From Bacteroidia bacterium (GTDB lineage: Bacteria > Bacteroidota > Bacteroidia > Palsa-965), in contig JAKLJE010000004.1 in NCBI GenBank assembly GCA_023151315.1, positions 85,239 to 149,238 of the forward strand: DNA of 64,000 nt. Direction: 5' to 3'. Under the pieces are notes generated by a model that was not told the DNA's origin, did no database searches, and was given only the letters and a program-made list of their open reading frames with translations. Below are positions 34,086 to 43,406 of the stretch, in pieces. The position numbers were made by a program, and so were the translations under genes. How positions within the stretch are numbered: position 1 is the first letter of the stretch; each line of letters begins with the position of its first letter.

Positions 34086-35189
34086 ATGAAATTGCTCCGC
34101 ATCCTCGCATATCCTTTCGCTCTGATTTACGGGCTGATTACAGCGTTGCGGAACAAGTTGTTTGATATCGGGATTCTTCCGGTAACTGAATTCAGAAATG
34201 TGCGACTGATCGGAGTGGGGAATCTTGCAGCAGGTGGAACAGGTAAAACGCCGCATGTGGAATACATCGTTCGTTTGTTGAAATTGAATTACAATGTTGC
34301 CACATTGAGTCGCGGATACGGTCGCAAGACATCAGGATTTCTTGTGGCAGAGAAATCAATGACGACTGCGGATATCGGTGATGAGCCAAAGCAGTTTCGG
34401 AATCGTTTTGAAGAAAGCGTAGTGGTTGCGGTGGACGGTAATCGTGTACGCGGAACAGAGAAAATCATGGAGCAATTTCCGGAAACGGATATTATCGTGC
34501 TAGATGATGTTTTTCAGCACCGAAGAATAAAACCGGGATTGCAGATCATGCTAACTGATTACACCAATCTGTATTATCAGGATCAGGTTTTGCCAACAGG
34601 ATATCTGCGCGAATTCAAGAGTGGTTCGAAACGGGCAGATATAATTGTGGTGACGAAAACACCTGAAATGTTTTCACCATTAGAGCGGAAACGGATAATG
34701 AAAGAGATGCGTGCAGAGGCATACCAAAAGATATTTTTCTCTACTATTCGCTATGGTAATCTTGTTCCGCTTTTTGCGGAATCTGTTGAAGAGGGAATGT
34801 GCAGAGAAAAGTGCTTTAAAGAGGGGTATTCTGTTGTTCTGATGACCGGAATAGCCAACGCACATTCATTGGAGTATTATCTGAAAGACAAGGTGCAGGA
34901 ACTTGTTCCGTATAAATTCCGGGATCATCACGAGTTTTCTGCTTCCGATCTATTAGGTTTGCAGGAGCTTTTTTCGAAAATCAAAAATGATCGCAAGATC
35001 ATTCTGACGACGGAGAAAGATGCCATGCGTCTGGATAAACCGGAACTTAGGGATCTGCTCAATAAATTGCCGATTTATTATGTTCCGATTGAGATCGGAT
35101 TTCATGATAAAGACGAAGAAGAATTCAATGCTCAAATTGTAAACTATGTACGATCGCACAACATCAACCGCCGCGTTTCTAAAGTCTGA
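34086..35189 (+). CDS. lpxK: Tetraacyldisaccharide 4'-kinase
   Basis: A 367-residue inner-membrane-associated kinase that phosphorylates the 4' position of the tetraacyldisaccharide lipid A precursor. The N-terminal amphipathic/membrane helix (MKLLRILAYPFALIYGLITAL) is followed by the P-loop VGNLAAGGTGKTPHVEYI (about residues 47-64) and DIGDEPKQFRNR and VLDDVFQHRRI, typical of LpxK. Its presence shows a lipid A outer membrane. The ATG at 34086 is chosen because it begins the family's N-terminal helix; a TATCTTCG -7-like box ends 5 nt before it. The gene overlaps punA by 44 nt. Confidence 0.95.
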   Translation: MKLLRILAYPFALIYGLITALRNKLFDIGILPVTEFRNVRLIGVGNLAAGGTGKTPHVEYIVRLLKLNYNVATLSRGYGRKTSGFLVAEKSMTTADIGDEPKQFRNRFEESVVVAVDGNRVRGTEKIMEQFPETDIIVLDDVFQHRRIKPGLQIMLTDYTNLYYQDQVLPTGYLREFKSGSKRADIIVVTKTPEMFSPLERKRIMKEMRAEAYQKIFFSTIRYGNLVPLFAESVEEGMCREKCFKEGYSVVLMTGIANAHSLEYYLKDKVQELVPYKFRDHHEFSASDLLGLQELFSKIKNDRKIILTTEKDAMRLDKPELRDLLNKLPIYYVPIEIGFHDKDEEEFNAQIVNYVRSHNINRRVSKV

Positions 35190-35961
35190 GATCAAAGGAT
35201 TTGTTCCTGAAACGGGGATTATTCTCGGAACCGGGCTCGGAGGATTGGTTAACGAAATTCAGGCTGAATTTGTAATCCCATATGATAAGATACCGGAGTT
35301 TCCTGTGTCAACAGTGGAAGGACATTCCGGAAAAATGATTTTCGGGAAATTGAACGGTAAGAATGTGGTGGCCATGCAGGGGCGCTTTCATTTTTATGAA
35401 GGTTATACCATGCAACAGGTTACATTCCCTGTTCGGGTTATGAAGATGTTGGGTATTCAACGTCTGTTCGTATCGAATGCATCCGGCGGTGTGAATCCTG
35501 ATTTTGAAATCGGTGATCTCATGATTCAGACGGATCATATTAATTTATTTCCGGCTCATCCGTTGACTGGTCCGAACGATAAACGATTTGGTCCGCGTTT
35601 CCCGGATATGAGTGAAGCCTACGATAAATCACTCATTGCATTGGCTGAGAAGGTTGCGGCTTCATTGGAAATCAAAGTTGTAAAAGGAGTTTACGCAGGT
35701 CTGAGCGGACCTACTTTTGAAACTCCGGCAGAATACAAAATGGTTCGTGTGCTGGGAGCAGATACTGTAGGAATGAGTACGGTTCCGGAAGTGATCGTGG
35801 CACGTCACATGAACGTTCCTTGCTTTGCAATGAGTGTGATTACAGACCTCGGTGTTCCGGGTAAGATTGTAGAGGTGACGCACGAGGAAGTGCAACATGT
35901 AGCTTCGATTGCAGAAAAGAAAATGACGAAGATTATCAGCGAAATGATCAAGGCGCTGTAA
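35146..35961 (+). CDS. punA: Purine-nucleoside phosphorylase, trimeric PNP family
   Basis: A 271-residue enzyme that splits purine nucleosides with phosphate in the salvage pathway. Family motifs: IILGTGLGGLV (phosphate loop, about residues 25-35), TVEGHSGKMIFG (with catalytic His), GRFHFYEGY, and VSNASGGVNPDF. The purine-site Glu is in GLSGPTFETPAEYKM, followed by DTVGMSTVPEV and the late ITDLGVPG loop. The start inside lpxK gives a normal-length N-terminus and suggests coupling. A later start is possible but would lose the family's N-terminal helix. Confidence 0.93.
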   Translation: MYDRTTSTAAFLKSEIKGFVPETGIILGTGLGGLVNEIQAEFVIPYDKIPEFPVSTVEGHSGKMIFGKLNGKNVVAMQGRFHFYEGYTMQQVTFPVRVMKMLGIQRLFVSNASGGVNPDFEIGDLMIQTDHINLFPAHPLTGPNDKRFGPRFPDMSEAYDKSLIALAEKVAASLEIKVVKGVYAGLSGPTFETPAEYKMVRVLGADTVGMSTVPEVIVARHMNVPCFAMSVITDLGVPGKIVEVTHEEVQHVASIAEKKMTKIISEMIKAL

Positions 35962-36015
35962 TTGATGGTCTGGTCTCGTCAATTTTCGTAACTTACATAA
36001 AAGTAAACCACCGAA

Positions 36016-37431
36016 ATGAAAAATATATTTCACTTAATTGCATTGACTTTTTTGGTTCTTGCATCAAACAATTCAAATGCTCAGAATTACGCTTCACAGA
36101 ATGTGAACATGATAGGACACTGGTACAATCCTACTCAGGATGCAGAACCGGTTTACGGAATTAAATATCAGAGTGTGTGGGGATGGCACGATTCGATCAA
36201 CAACCGCGAATACGGAATAATCGGGGCTTCAGACGGGACATTTTTTATTGACGTTACAAATCCTGCCGCTCCGGTGATGTGCGACTTCGTTCCTGCTGTT
36301 CATGGCGATCTGATCTGGCATGAAATCAAAACGTACCAGAATTACTGTTATATCGTTTCTGATGACGGAGGAGGAAATTCGTTCATCATTGCAGATCTGA
36401 GTTACCTTCCGGATTCCGTGCATGTTGTTCGTGATGACAACACGATATTCGAGCAGTGCCACACAATTTATGTTGATGGCGATAAACTCTGGGGTGGAAG
36501 CGTAACGGGAGATAACGGACAGTTTTTCTACTCGATGGCGTGTTATGATCTTTCTGCTGACCCTACAACACCAACATTGATTCGTTCCCTTAATCAGGAT
36601 TATCCTCAGATCCAGAGTGTGCATGATATGTTTGTACGCAACGATACCGTTTACGCATCAGCAGGTTATCAGGGGCTGCATATTTATACATTCACTACAA
36701 CTTTTCAGGAGATCGGAGTTCTCACTTCTTATCCTGAAGCAGGTTACAATCACAGTAGCTTCCTCACATCAGACGGAAATACTTTGATTTTTATGGATGA
36801 AGTTCCGGCTGGTATGGGCATCAAGAGTATTGATGTTTCGAATATGGGCAACATCTCTGTCAATCAAACTTTCCGTTCCAATCAAGGAAACACTCCGCAC
36901 AATCCGTACATCATGGGTAATGATATTCTGATTGCGGCAAACTACACGGATGGGGTGCAGATTTATAACATCAGTAATCCGTCTGCAATTTACAGAAGCG
37001 GTTACTTTGACAGTGATACACTGATCAACTATCCGAATTACACACAACCATACCACGGATGCTGGGCGGCATACACCGATTTACCTTCAGGATTGCTGTT
37101 GATCTCCGATATGCAGAACGGATTATATGTGCTTGATATATCCAGTGCAATTACTTCCGCACCTCAGCCGGGATCAGCCACTCTTGCGGCCAACGCATAT
37201 CCGAATCCGTTCAACGGTAATTTCTTCATCAGCTCGAGCGTGACACATGCACAACCGCTGAACTGGACCGTGTACGATGCAACAGGTCGCGCAGTACTGA
37301 CCGGTAACGAAAGTTTGCCTGCAGGTGCTGTTATCCTTGAAATTCCTGCAGAAGGATTGCCTTCGGGCGTTTACTCCGTGAAAATGGAAAGCGATGAATT
37401 GAACGGAAGCGTGAAGATGGTTAAAGAGTAG
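36016..37431 (+). CDS. Choice-of-anchor B family secreted protein with T9SS sorting domain
   Basis: A 471-residue exported protein. A signal peptide (MKNIFHLIALTFLVLASNNSNAQ) is followed by an LVIVD-type beta-propeller: repeated units such as GASDGTFFIDVTNPAAP, SFIIADLSYL, GLHIYTF, IKSIDVSNMG and VQIYNISNPSAIYRSG. This is the choice-of-anchor B family (TIGR04312). The C-terminus (NAYPNPFNGNFFI to SGVYSVKMESDE) is a T9SS type A sorting domain. Function unknown. A terminator hairpin lies 26 nt after the stop. Confidence 0.87.
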   Translation: MKNIFHLIALTFLVLASNNSNAQNYASQNVNMIGHWYNPTQDAEPVYGIKYQSVWGWHDSINNREYGIIGASDGTFFIDVTNPAAPVMCDFVPAVHGDLIWHEIKTYQNYCYIVSDDGGGNSFIIADLSYLPDSVHVVRDDNTIFEQCHTIYVDGDKLWGGSVTGDNGQFFYSMACYDLSADPTTPTLIRSLNQDYPQIQSVHDMFVRNDTVYASAGYQGLHIYTFTTTFQEIGVLTSYPEAGYNHSSFLTSDGNTLIFMDEVPAGMGIKSIDVSNMGNISVNQTFRSNQGNTPHNPYIMGNDILIAANYTDGVQIYNISNPSAIYRSGYFDSDTLINYPNYTQPYHGCWAAYTDLPSGLLLISDMQNGLYVLDISSAITSAPQPGSATLAANAYPNPFNGNFFISSSVTHAQPLNWTVYDATGRAVLTGNESLPAGAVILEIPAEGLPSGVYSVKMESDELNGSVKMVKE

Positions 37432-37456
37432 GTTTATCGGTACGATATTTGAGGTT

Positions 37457-37490
37457 AAGGAGCAGTGAAAAAACTGCTCCTTTTCTTTTT
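37457..37490 (+). terminator. Terminator-like hairpin overlapping the next start codon
   Basis: A perfect 10-bp stem (AAGGAGCAGT at 37457-37466 with ACTGCTCCTT at 37473-37482), a 6-nt loop GAAAAA, then TTCTTTTT. It fits a terminator of the choice-of-anchor B gene, but the GTG start of the next gene (37465) is within the stem and loop. Confidence 0.75.
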
Positions 37491-38850
37491 CTGTTTATCG
37501 GTCATTCACGCTGCTGCACGTAAGCCGGTTCTGGCTGTATCGCCTGCGGTCGTTAACGTTGATACGCTGTCATTTCAATACCATTCTTCCTCCGCTTATA
37601 TTACAAAATACAAGCTGGCATCAACCTGGCTACAAGTTGGTGGATGTGACACTTTGAAGATTTCGCACGTTTACCATTGTAACGACAACGGCCAGCGCTA
37701 TGAGGTGCGCAGAAATAAATTGACTGCATTTCCGGAGTATTGTGTCCCGGGGAATTCGTATGAAGTGTTTTTTGAAGTTTATTATCCTAAGGCACATCGG
37801 TTTGTGATCTGCACAGATGATAACGATTCCGTTGTGTTCAACGTGATCGGTCGTGGATTACAAAACATGTTGATTGAACCGTTGAATGATATATCTCGTC
37901 CGGTTGTGCATGGACAGTTGGCTCAGACTGAAGTGCGAATTACAAACACTTCGGGTCAATATCAGATTTTGGATTCGATCGTAATTCCGGGAGGGAAATG
38001 GAAGTGTTATAATCAATTTCCGGTTGTAGTTTCTCCGAGTGGTGTATATCTAGTCAAGTGCTATACAAGTTATTCAGATCATCCCGGTGGTGCAGCTCAT
38101 GATTTCATTGGAGTTTTCTATCATCTCAAAAATGGAGAAGCAGGCGATATGCTTTCGTGTTATGTCCGGGCTTCGTTTACACATGGTGTTGTAATAACTG
38201 ACGCACGGATTAAAGATTTCGGTTTTGTGCGAAATGGAGACACGTTGCAAGCGAAGCTGCATCTGTTGAATGAAGGAAGCTCCGTTGTTGTGCTTGAACC
38301 GCATGTTGAATACGGTACGTATGCCGTGTCCAAATCAAGTATGCGGCAAGGTGATACTGCTACCATCTGGTTGCGATGGGTTGTGAAATATGCCGAAGGA
38401 AATTTCCTGTTCAATCAACCTTTATTCTACGATTCACGCAACGGCAAATGCACGTTTACATTCAAAGGTACCACCGACAAAAAAGACAAGCTACCGCATC
38501 ATTACGTCAATGTGGATTCCTTGATCTGGATTGAAACGGACAGATATAATTTTGGCGAATTGAATCAAAGTCAAGGTCGGGCAGAACGTGCGTTCAAATG
38601 CAAAAACAATTCACCGGTTCCGATTATCATTACCAATTGTGTAACCGGCGATGGCGGTTCCATGGCATGGAGTACAAGAGAACCTATTCTTCCCGGACAG
38701 GAATTCACCATTCACTTTCTGCAGGACTTGAAATGCCGAATAGGACCATTCAACAGAGCGATATCCGTTACGATTATGATGGACGGCCAAACCTGCCAGA
38801 GATACATACGCTGCAGCGGAGTGGTGAAACAGAATAGTCAGCCTGACTAA
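37465..38850 (+). CDS. Secreted protein with DUF1573-like Ig repeats
   Basis: A 461-residue exported protein. A GTG start opens a clear signal peptide (MKKLLLFFFCLSVIHAAA). The body is beta-rich. The last part (about residues 355-450: YNFGELNQSQGRAERAFKCK, NSPVPIIITNCV, EPILPGQEFTIHF) resembles the DUF1573 Ig-like domain, and an earlier segment (about 210-300, ITDARIKDFGFVRNGDTL) looks like a second copy. The function is unknown. The start codon sits within a terminator-like hairpin of the upstream gene, so expression may depend on anti-termination or on a promoter that I cannot see. Confidence 0.7.
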   Translation: MKKLLLFFFCLSVIHAAARKPVLAVSPAVVNVDTLSFQYHSSSAYITKYKLASTWLQVGGCDTLKISHVYHCNDNGQRYEVRRNKLTAFPEYCVPGNSYEVFFEVYYPKAHRFVICTDDNDSVVFNVIGRGLQNMLIEPLNDISRPVVHGQLAQTEVRITNTSGQYQILDSIVIPGGKWKCYNQFPVVVSPSGVYLVKCYTSYSDHPGGAAHDFIGVFYHLKNGEAGDMLSCYVRASFTHGVVITDARIKDFGFVRNGDTLQAKLHLLNEGSSVVVLEPHVEYGTYAVSKSSMRQGDTATIWLRWVVKYAEGNFLFNQPLFYDSRNGKCTFTFKGTTDKKDKLPHHYVNVDSLIWIETDRYNFGELNQSQGRAERAFKCKNNSPVPIIITNCVTGDGGSMAWSTREPILPGQEFTIHFLQDLKCRIGPFNRAISVTIMMDGQTCQRYIRCSGVVKQNSQPD

Positions 38851-38898
38851 AATATTTAGTTTTCCGTTAAAACGCTTCAAGCCTGATTTTGCCTGGTC

Positions 38899-38906
38899 TA
38901 GTTTTG
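38899..38906 (+). promoter_or_regulatory. -7 box of the radical SAM gene
   Basis: TAGTTTTG, a perfect TAnnTTTG element, 20 nt before the ATG at 38927. The -33 element is not evident. Confidence 0.4.
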
Positions 38907-38926
38907 GTTTCATCAAATCAGAACTT

Positions 38927-39991
38927 ATGCAGGTACAGACACAGGATTTCAGAGGACGCGGTGCGCAGTTCAACCCAATGAACCGTTTCATGAAGCAGGA
39001 GCGCGTTCAGCAACACATGGAAGTGATTGATGAGCCTTTGCTGCTCAATGACAGAACGGATTACACGGAGATTTTCCCGAAGTCCATCATCAACAAAGTA
39101 GACAGCCCTGATTTGATGAATCTTTCTCTGAATCCTTACCAAGGATGCGAGCACGGGTGTGTTTACTGTTACGCCAGAAACTCGCATGAGTTCTGGGGTT
39201 ACAGTTCAGGTCTTGATTTCGAACGAAAGATTCTGGTGAAGAAGAATGCGGCGGAGTTGCTGGAAAAAGAATTGAGCAATCCGCGACACAAACCGGAGCC
39301 GATGATGTTCAGCGGGAATACGGATTGCTATCAACCGATTGAGCGCAAACTGGGAATCACGCGTCAGATGCTGGAAGTGTTGCTGAAGTATCGCCACCCT
39401 GCAGCGATCATTACCAAGAACTCTTTGGTGTGTCGCGATATTGATATTCTTGCAGAAATGGCGAAGAAAAATCTCGTGTCCGTTATGATCAGTGTTACCG
39501 GAATGGATGAGAAAGTGCGTGAGAAAATGGAGCCGCGTACTTCGACATACAAGAATCGTTTCGAGACAATGCGCATTTTATCAGAGGCAGGAATCCGGAC
39601 AGGAGTTTTATTCGGACCTGTGATTCCGGGATTGAACTCGCATGAAATTCCTGAAGTTCTGGAACGCGCTGCAGAAAACGGTGCACGCAGTGCGGGCTAT
39701 ACAATGGTTCGCTTGAACGGACAGATCGGAGATTTATTCACCGATTGGCTGCGAAGAAATATGCCGGATCGTGCAGATAAGATTCTGAATCACATTCGCG
39801 CAGCGCATGATGGAAAGCTTAACGACAGTCGTTTCGGTGTGCGCATGAAAGGGGAAGGGCAAATGGCGGAGAGTATTGCGAAACTGTTCCGACTGACAGC
39901 AGAACGTTTGGGTTTGAATCAGGATAAAATGATCTGGAATCTCAGCGACTTCAATCCGAAAGCGGGGCAGGCGCAGCTGACGCTTTTTTAA
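38927..39991 (+). CDS. PA0069/Rv2578c-family radical SAM protein (SplB-related)
   Basis: A 354-residue radical SAM protein. The iron-sulfur motif is in NPYQGCEHGCVYCYARNSHE (Cys-x3-Cys-x2-Cys, about residues 71-79), preceded by SPDLMNLSLNPYQG-type residues. Later conserved parts are MMFSGNTDCYQPIERKLG and AIITKNSLVCRDID. This is the family often named PA0069 (COG1533, related to spore photoproduct lyase), whose substrate is unknown. Its 3' end overlaps the convergent barrel gene by 41 nt. Confidence 0.92.
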   Translation: MQVQTQDFRGRGAQFNPMNRFMKQERVQQHMEVIDEPLLLNDRTDYTEIFPKSIINKVDSPDLMNLSLNPYQGCEHGCVYCYARNSHEFWGYSSGLDFERKILVKKNAAELLEKELSNPRHKPEPMMFSGNTDCYQPIERKLGITRQMLEVLLKYRHPAAIITKNSLVCRDIDILAEMAKKNLVSVMISVTGMDEKVREKMEPRTSTYKNRFETMRILSEAGIRTGVLFGPVIPGLNSHEIPEVLERAAENGARSAGYTMVRLNGQIGDLFTDWLRRNMPDRADKILNHIRAAHDGKLNDSRFGVRMKGEGQMAESIAKLFRLTAERLGLNQDKMIWNLSDFNPKAGQAQLTLF

Positions 39992-40670
39992 AGAACCACG
40001 TTAAGCCGATGTTGCAATACGTAGGTCGGTAATTGACCGGGAGTTTGTACGATTGAGTGTTGACGGAGTAATGTAAATTACCCGAAGCTGCATAAAGCTG
40101 AACCGGAACATGCTGAATGTTCACATCGATAAACAGGGTTTTGGCCATTCGGAAACTGCAGCCGAGAACGATTCCCGAGGCAAACTTTCGCACTGAACTT
40201 TTAATGGAATCTTCTGCACCTTCAATATTGAACTGCAGATAAGTTGGATTCGGATCGTTACTGTTGTGGTATTCATAAACGGAATAATCAGTACCTAAGA
40301 TTAAATTTCCACTGAGTCCGCCGTATGGTTTTATGTTCTTGTTTCTCAATGGAACAATAACATGAATCGCGGTTTCAATCATGCGTTGACGAATAGTAAA
40401 GGCACTTCCGGAATGTAAACGGAAACGTGTTTTATCCACTGCATAACCTACGGCAATCTGCATTCCGAAACCGGTTCGGTTGGCAAGTTTATTCTCGTAA
40501 ATCACACGGATTTTGCTGAGAGCAAGAGGCGAGAAGTTGGATGATGCAAATCGACTGAAATCGTATTTGGGAGCAAAAGATGTATTGATTCCCCAGACAT
40601 GAGTATTCTTTTGCGCAAGCGAAAGATTGGTTATCAATATCAGTACCAACGCGATCAGAACTCGTATCAT
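39951..40670 (-). CDS. Outer-membrane beta-barrel protein of unknown function
   Basis: A 239-residue protein. The ATG at 40670 starts a signal peptide (MIRVLIALVLILITNLSLAQ) and is preferred to an upstream in-frame start 41 codons earlier. The mature part has alternating strands (GFGMQIAVGYAVDKTRFRL, KPYGGLSGNLILGTDYSV, YCNIGLTWFF) typical of small PorT/OprF-like barrels. No motif points to a substrate. The C-terminal 14 residues extend past the usual terminal aromatic strand, inside the 3' end of the radical SAM gene on the other strand. Confidence 0.7.
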   Translation of the reverse strand: MIRVLIALVLILITNLSLAQKNTHVWGINTSFAPKYDFSRFASSNFSPLALSKIRVIYENKLANRTGFGMQIAVGYAVDKTRFRLHSGSAFTIRQRMIETAIHVIVPLRNKNIKPYGGLSGNLILGTDYSVYEYHNSNDPNPTYLQFNIEGAEDSIKSSVRKFASGIVLGCSFRMAKTLFIDVNIQHVPVQLYAASGNLHYSVNTQSYKLPVNYRPTYCNIGLTWFFKKASAAPAPLSD

Positions 40671-40716
40671 AATTCTAAATGTAAGATATTTCTGATATGC
40701 GCCTTCTCGCTTTTTG

Positions 40717-40724
40717 TAAATTTG
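40717..40724 (+). promoter_or_regulatory. -7 box of the 40729 gene
   Basis: TAAATTTG, a perfect TAnnTTTG match, ends 4 nt before the ATG at 40729. Confidence 0.5.
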
Positions 40725-40728
40725 GTTT

Positions 40729-41859
40729 ATGAAACAGCTGTTACAAATTGCTTTTATTCTTCTAACCTTTTCGCTCTCTGCACAAATCAACATTTACGAT
40801 GGATTTGACGACAATTCCAACGAGTGGCCGGAAGGAAAAAGCGAATGGCATGCGGTTGGTGTCAAGAACGGCACATTGGAAGTTATGAGTCAGAAGGAAG
40901 GAAGTTGGATGGTTTCCAAAAATCCGGGATTGGATTTCAATAAGTACTATCGCTTTGAGTTGACTGTTAATCAGGTGAGCATGAAATCAGCTGAACAAGG
41001 ATCAGGTCTCACTTGGGGCGTTCGCGGAGATACCACGTGTTTTATGTTTCTGGTTTACAATGACGGCTCTTTCGCCGTGATTAACAGGACATCAACACTA
41101 TCGCAAACTGAATTGATCAAACGACAGAAGCATCCTGCAGTAAAGATCGGTACAAACAATCTCAGAGTGGAGCACAAATTGAATGGAGAGATTTATTATT
41201 TCTCCGTCAACGAACAATTGGTCGGTACAGTAAAGTATGTTCTCCCTAGCGGAACTGAATTCGGAATGATTAGTGATATGCCTGCTACCGTTCGCTTTGA
41301 TAATTTCTGGCTCGTTCAGGACGATCATACTCGGGAAGATTACTGTCCGTCCAGTCTGCGCAGCGGACCATGCGGTGAGGCCCGTTTGCGATACACAAAT
41401 ATGTACTCTCTGTACAGTTTGTGTGTGCCTGAAGGATGGAGAGTTGATGAAACGGGGTCGTACGCCAATATATGGACAGTGCAGAATCATGTTGGTGCAG
41501 CCGGTATCCGCGTCAGTTATTCCACAATTCCGCCACAGGAAGATTACAAAATTGTTGCGGCTGGTGATTTTTCGTCCATTGTAGACTCAACAGATGGAAT
41601 TTCCGATGTGAAAAAAGCCGAGCCCCAAGCCGTAGTCGGTGTTAAGGAGGGAACCGAAGCCTGGAAGTTCTCCTGTACGTTCAAATATCAGACGGATGGT
41701 GTGGTTTACAAGGTGATCCGGTACTATATTTTCAATAAATCCACAGGGCAATTCCTGCTTTTTCAGATACAATTGCCTCTGAATCGACAGGATGTTTGGG
41801 AGAATTACGATCGTGTAGCCGTAGCTATGATTTCCTCTGTTACCTGGCCGTTGGAATAG
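40729..41859 (+). CDS. Secreted protein with concanavalin-like N-terminal domain
   Basis: A 376-residue exported protein with a signal peptide (MKQLLQIAFILLTFSLSAQ). Residues about 20-195 look like a jelly-roll (YDGFDDNSNEWPEG, YYRFELTVNQ, LTWGVRGDTTCFMFLVYNDGSFAV, ATVRFDNFWL), as in DUF1080/laminin-G-like sugar- or surface-binding folds. The C-terminal half (about 215-376) is a separate alpha/beta domain that I do not recognise. No catalytic residues visible. It is divergent from the barrel gene at 39951-40670 across 58 bp. Confidence 0.65.
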   Translation: MKQLLQIAFILLTFSLSAQINIYDGFDDNSNEWPEGKSEWHAVGVKNGTLEVMSQKEGSWMVSKNPGLDFNKYYRFELTVNQVSMKSAEQGSGLTWGVRGDTTCFMFLVYNDGSFAVINRTSTLSQTELIKRQKHPAVKIGTNNLRVEHKLNGEIYYFSVNEQLVGTVKYVLPSGTEFGMISDMPATVRFDNFWLVQDDHTREDYCPSSLRSGPCGEARLRYTNMYSLYSLCVPEGWRVDETGSYANIWTVQNHVGAAGIRVSYSTIPPQEDYKIVAAGDFSSIVDSTDGISDVKKAEPQAVVGVKEGTEAWKFSCTFKYQTDGVVYKVIRYYIFNKSTGQFLLFQIQLPLNRQDVWENYDRVAVAMISSVTWPLE

Positions 41860-41945
41860 GCCGTCCGTTTCACGTAGATTAACAGCCTTCCTTCCCCTTA
41901 TTTTCTGTAATTTCGTGAGCCCGATTTCATTGGGCAACACGAATT

Positions 41946-43406
41946 ATGAGTGAATCTGTTTATGATAAGTACCAGGCTGTAATCGGTCTGGAAGTGCACG
42001 CGCAAATGCTGACGAAAAGCAAGGCGTATGCATCTGATGCTGCGGAATACGGCGCAATGCCCAATACACTGGTGAGTCCTGTTACACTCGGACTTCCGGG
42101 AGTACTTCCGAAGGCCAACAAAAAAGTAATTGAATTTGCCGTGCGCATCGGACTCGCTACACATTGCGAAATCCGCGAGCGCAACGAATATGCGCGCAAG
42201 AATTACTTCTACGCCGATCTTCCGAAAGGTTACCAGATCACACAGGATAAAACGCCGATCTGTACTAACGGATATATCACCATCAAGGACGACAACGGAG
42301 AGGAAAAGCGTATCCGCATTCAGCGTATTCACATGGAAGAAGATGCGGGCAAGTCCATGCACGATGTGGATCTTACCGATACACTTGTCGATCTGAACCG
42401 CGCCGGTGTACCGCTGGTGGAAATTGTTTCCGAGCCGGATATCCGTTCGGGCGATGAAGCTTTCCGTTATCTCACGGAAGTGCGCCGTCTGGTGCGTTAT
42501 CTGGAAATCTGTGACGGCAACATGGAAGAAGGTTCGCTGCGTTGCGATGCTAACGTTTCCGTTATGCTGAAAGGCAGCGAGAAGTTCGGTCGTCGCGTGG
42601 AAGTGAAAAACATGAACTCCATTTCTAACGTAAAGCGTGCTATCGAACACGAAGTGAAACGCCATATCGATATCATCGAAGCAGGCGGAATCGTGGATCA
42701 GGATACACGGACATTCGATGCACTTACCGGAACTACAATGTCTTTGCGCAGCAAAGAGCAGGCAAACGATTATCGTTATTTTCCTGAACCGGATCTGCAA
42801 CCTGTGATTGTTACGCAGGAAGATATTGCGAAAGTAAAATCGGAGTTGCCTCCGTTGCCGGCGGAATTGCTGGAGAAATACACAAAACAACTCGGACTTT
42901 CTGCTTATGATGCTTCTGTGTTGACAGACGCAAAAGAAGTTGCGTTGTATTACGAAGCGGTTCTCAAACACACCACCAATGCAAAAGCAGCGGCGAACTG
43001 GGTAATGGGTCCGGTAAAATCATATCTGAACGAAAACGCAATTCACATTTCTGATTTCCAGGTGGAAGCTTCGCGCCTTGCAGAAATTATCAATCTTGTT
43101 GATTCAGGAAAAGTAAGTTTCAGTGTTGCAAGCTCGAAGATTTTCCCTGAGATGGCGGCGGATAAATCAGCAACTGCAATGGGAATTGCTGAGAAGAACA
43201 ATCTCATTCAGGAAAGTGATGAAGGTGCATTGCTGGCTATCGTACGTGAAGCCGTAGCGAAGTATCCTGCAAAAGTGGCGGAATACAAGAGCGGCAAAAC
43301 CGGATTGGTGGGAATGTTCATGGGTGAAGTGATGAAACTCTCCAAAGGAAAAGCCGATCCGAAAGTGGCGAGTGAATTGGTTACTAAAGTGCTAAACGAA
43401 CAATGA
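41946..43406 (+). CDS. gatB: Aspartyl/glutamyl-tRNA(Asn/Gln) amidotransferase subunit B
   Basis: A 486-residue tRNA-binding kinase subunit of the GatCAB complex, which converts Glu-tRNA-Gln and/or Asp-tRNA-Asn to the amide forms. The cradle domain begins YQAVIGLEVHAQM (about residues 9-21) and contains the signature NYFYADLPKGYQITQ, RIHMEEDAGKSMHD and DLNRAGVPLVEIVSEPD, with metal-binding and ATP-binding residues. The YqeY-like C-terminal helical domain ends in GEVMKLSKGKADPKVASEL. gatA and gatC are not in this window. It overlaps the next gene by 4 nt (ATGA). Confidence 0.97.
   Translation: MSESVYDKYQAVIGLEVHAQMLTKSKAYASDAAEYGAMPNTLVSPVTLGLPGVLPKANKKVIEFAVRIGLATHCEIRERNEYARKNYFYADLPKGYQITQDKTPICTNGYITIKDDNGEEKRIRIQRIHMEEDAGKSMHDVDLTDTLVDLNRAGVPLVEIVSEPDIRSGDEAFRYLTEVRRLVRYLEICDGNMEEGSLRCDANVSVMLKGSEKFGRRVEVKNMNSISNVKRAIEHEVKRHIDIIEAGGIVDQDTRTFDALTGTTMSLRSKEQANDYRYFPEPDLQPVIVTQEDIAKVKSELPPLPAELLEKYTKQLGLSAYDASVLTDAKEVALYYEAVLKHTTNAKAAANWVMGPVKSYLNENAIHISDFQVEASRLAEIINLVDSGKVSFSVASSKIFPEMAADKSATAMGIAEKNNLIQESDEGALLAIVREAVAKYPAKVAEYKSGKTGLVGMFMGEVMKLSKGKADPKVASELVTKVLNEQ

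Noticed and set aside
41898..42971. A 357-codon open frame on the minus strand opposite gatB
   Set aside because: It is antisense to a certain gene, its composition (Phe/Arg/Cys/His-rich) is that of a shadow frame, and no domain is visible.
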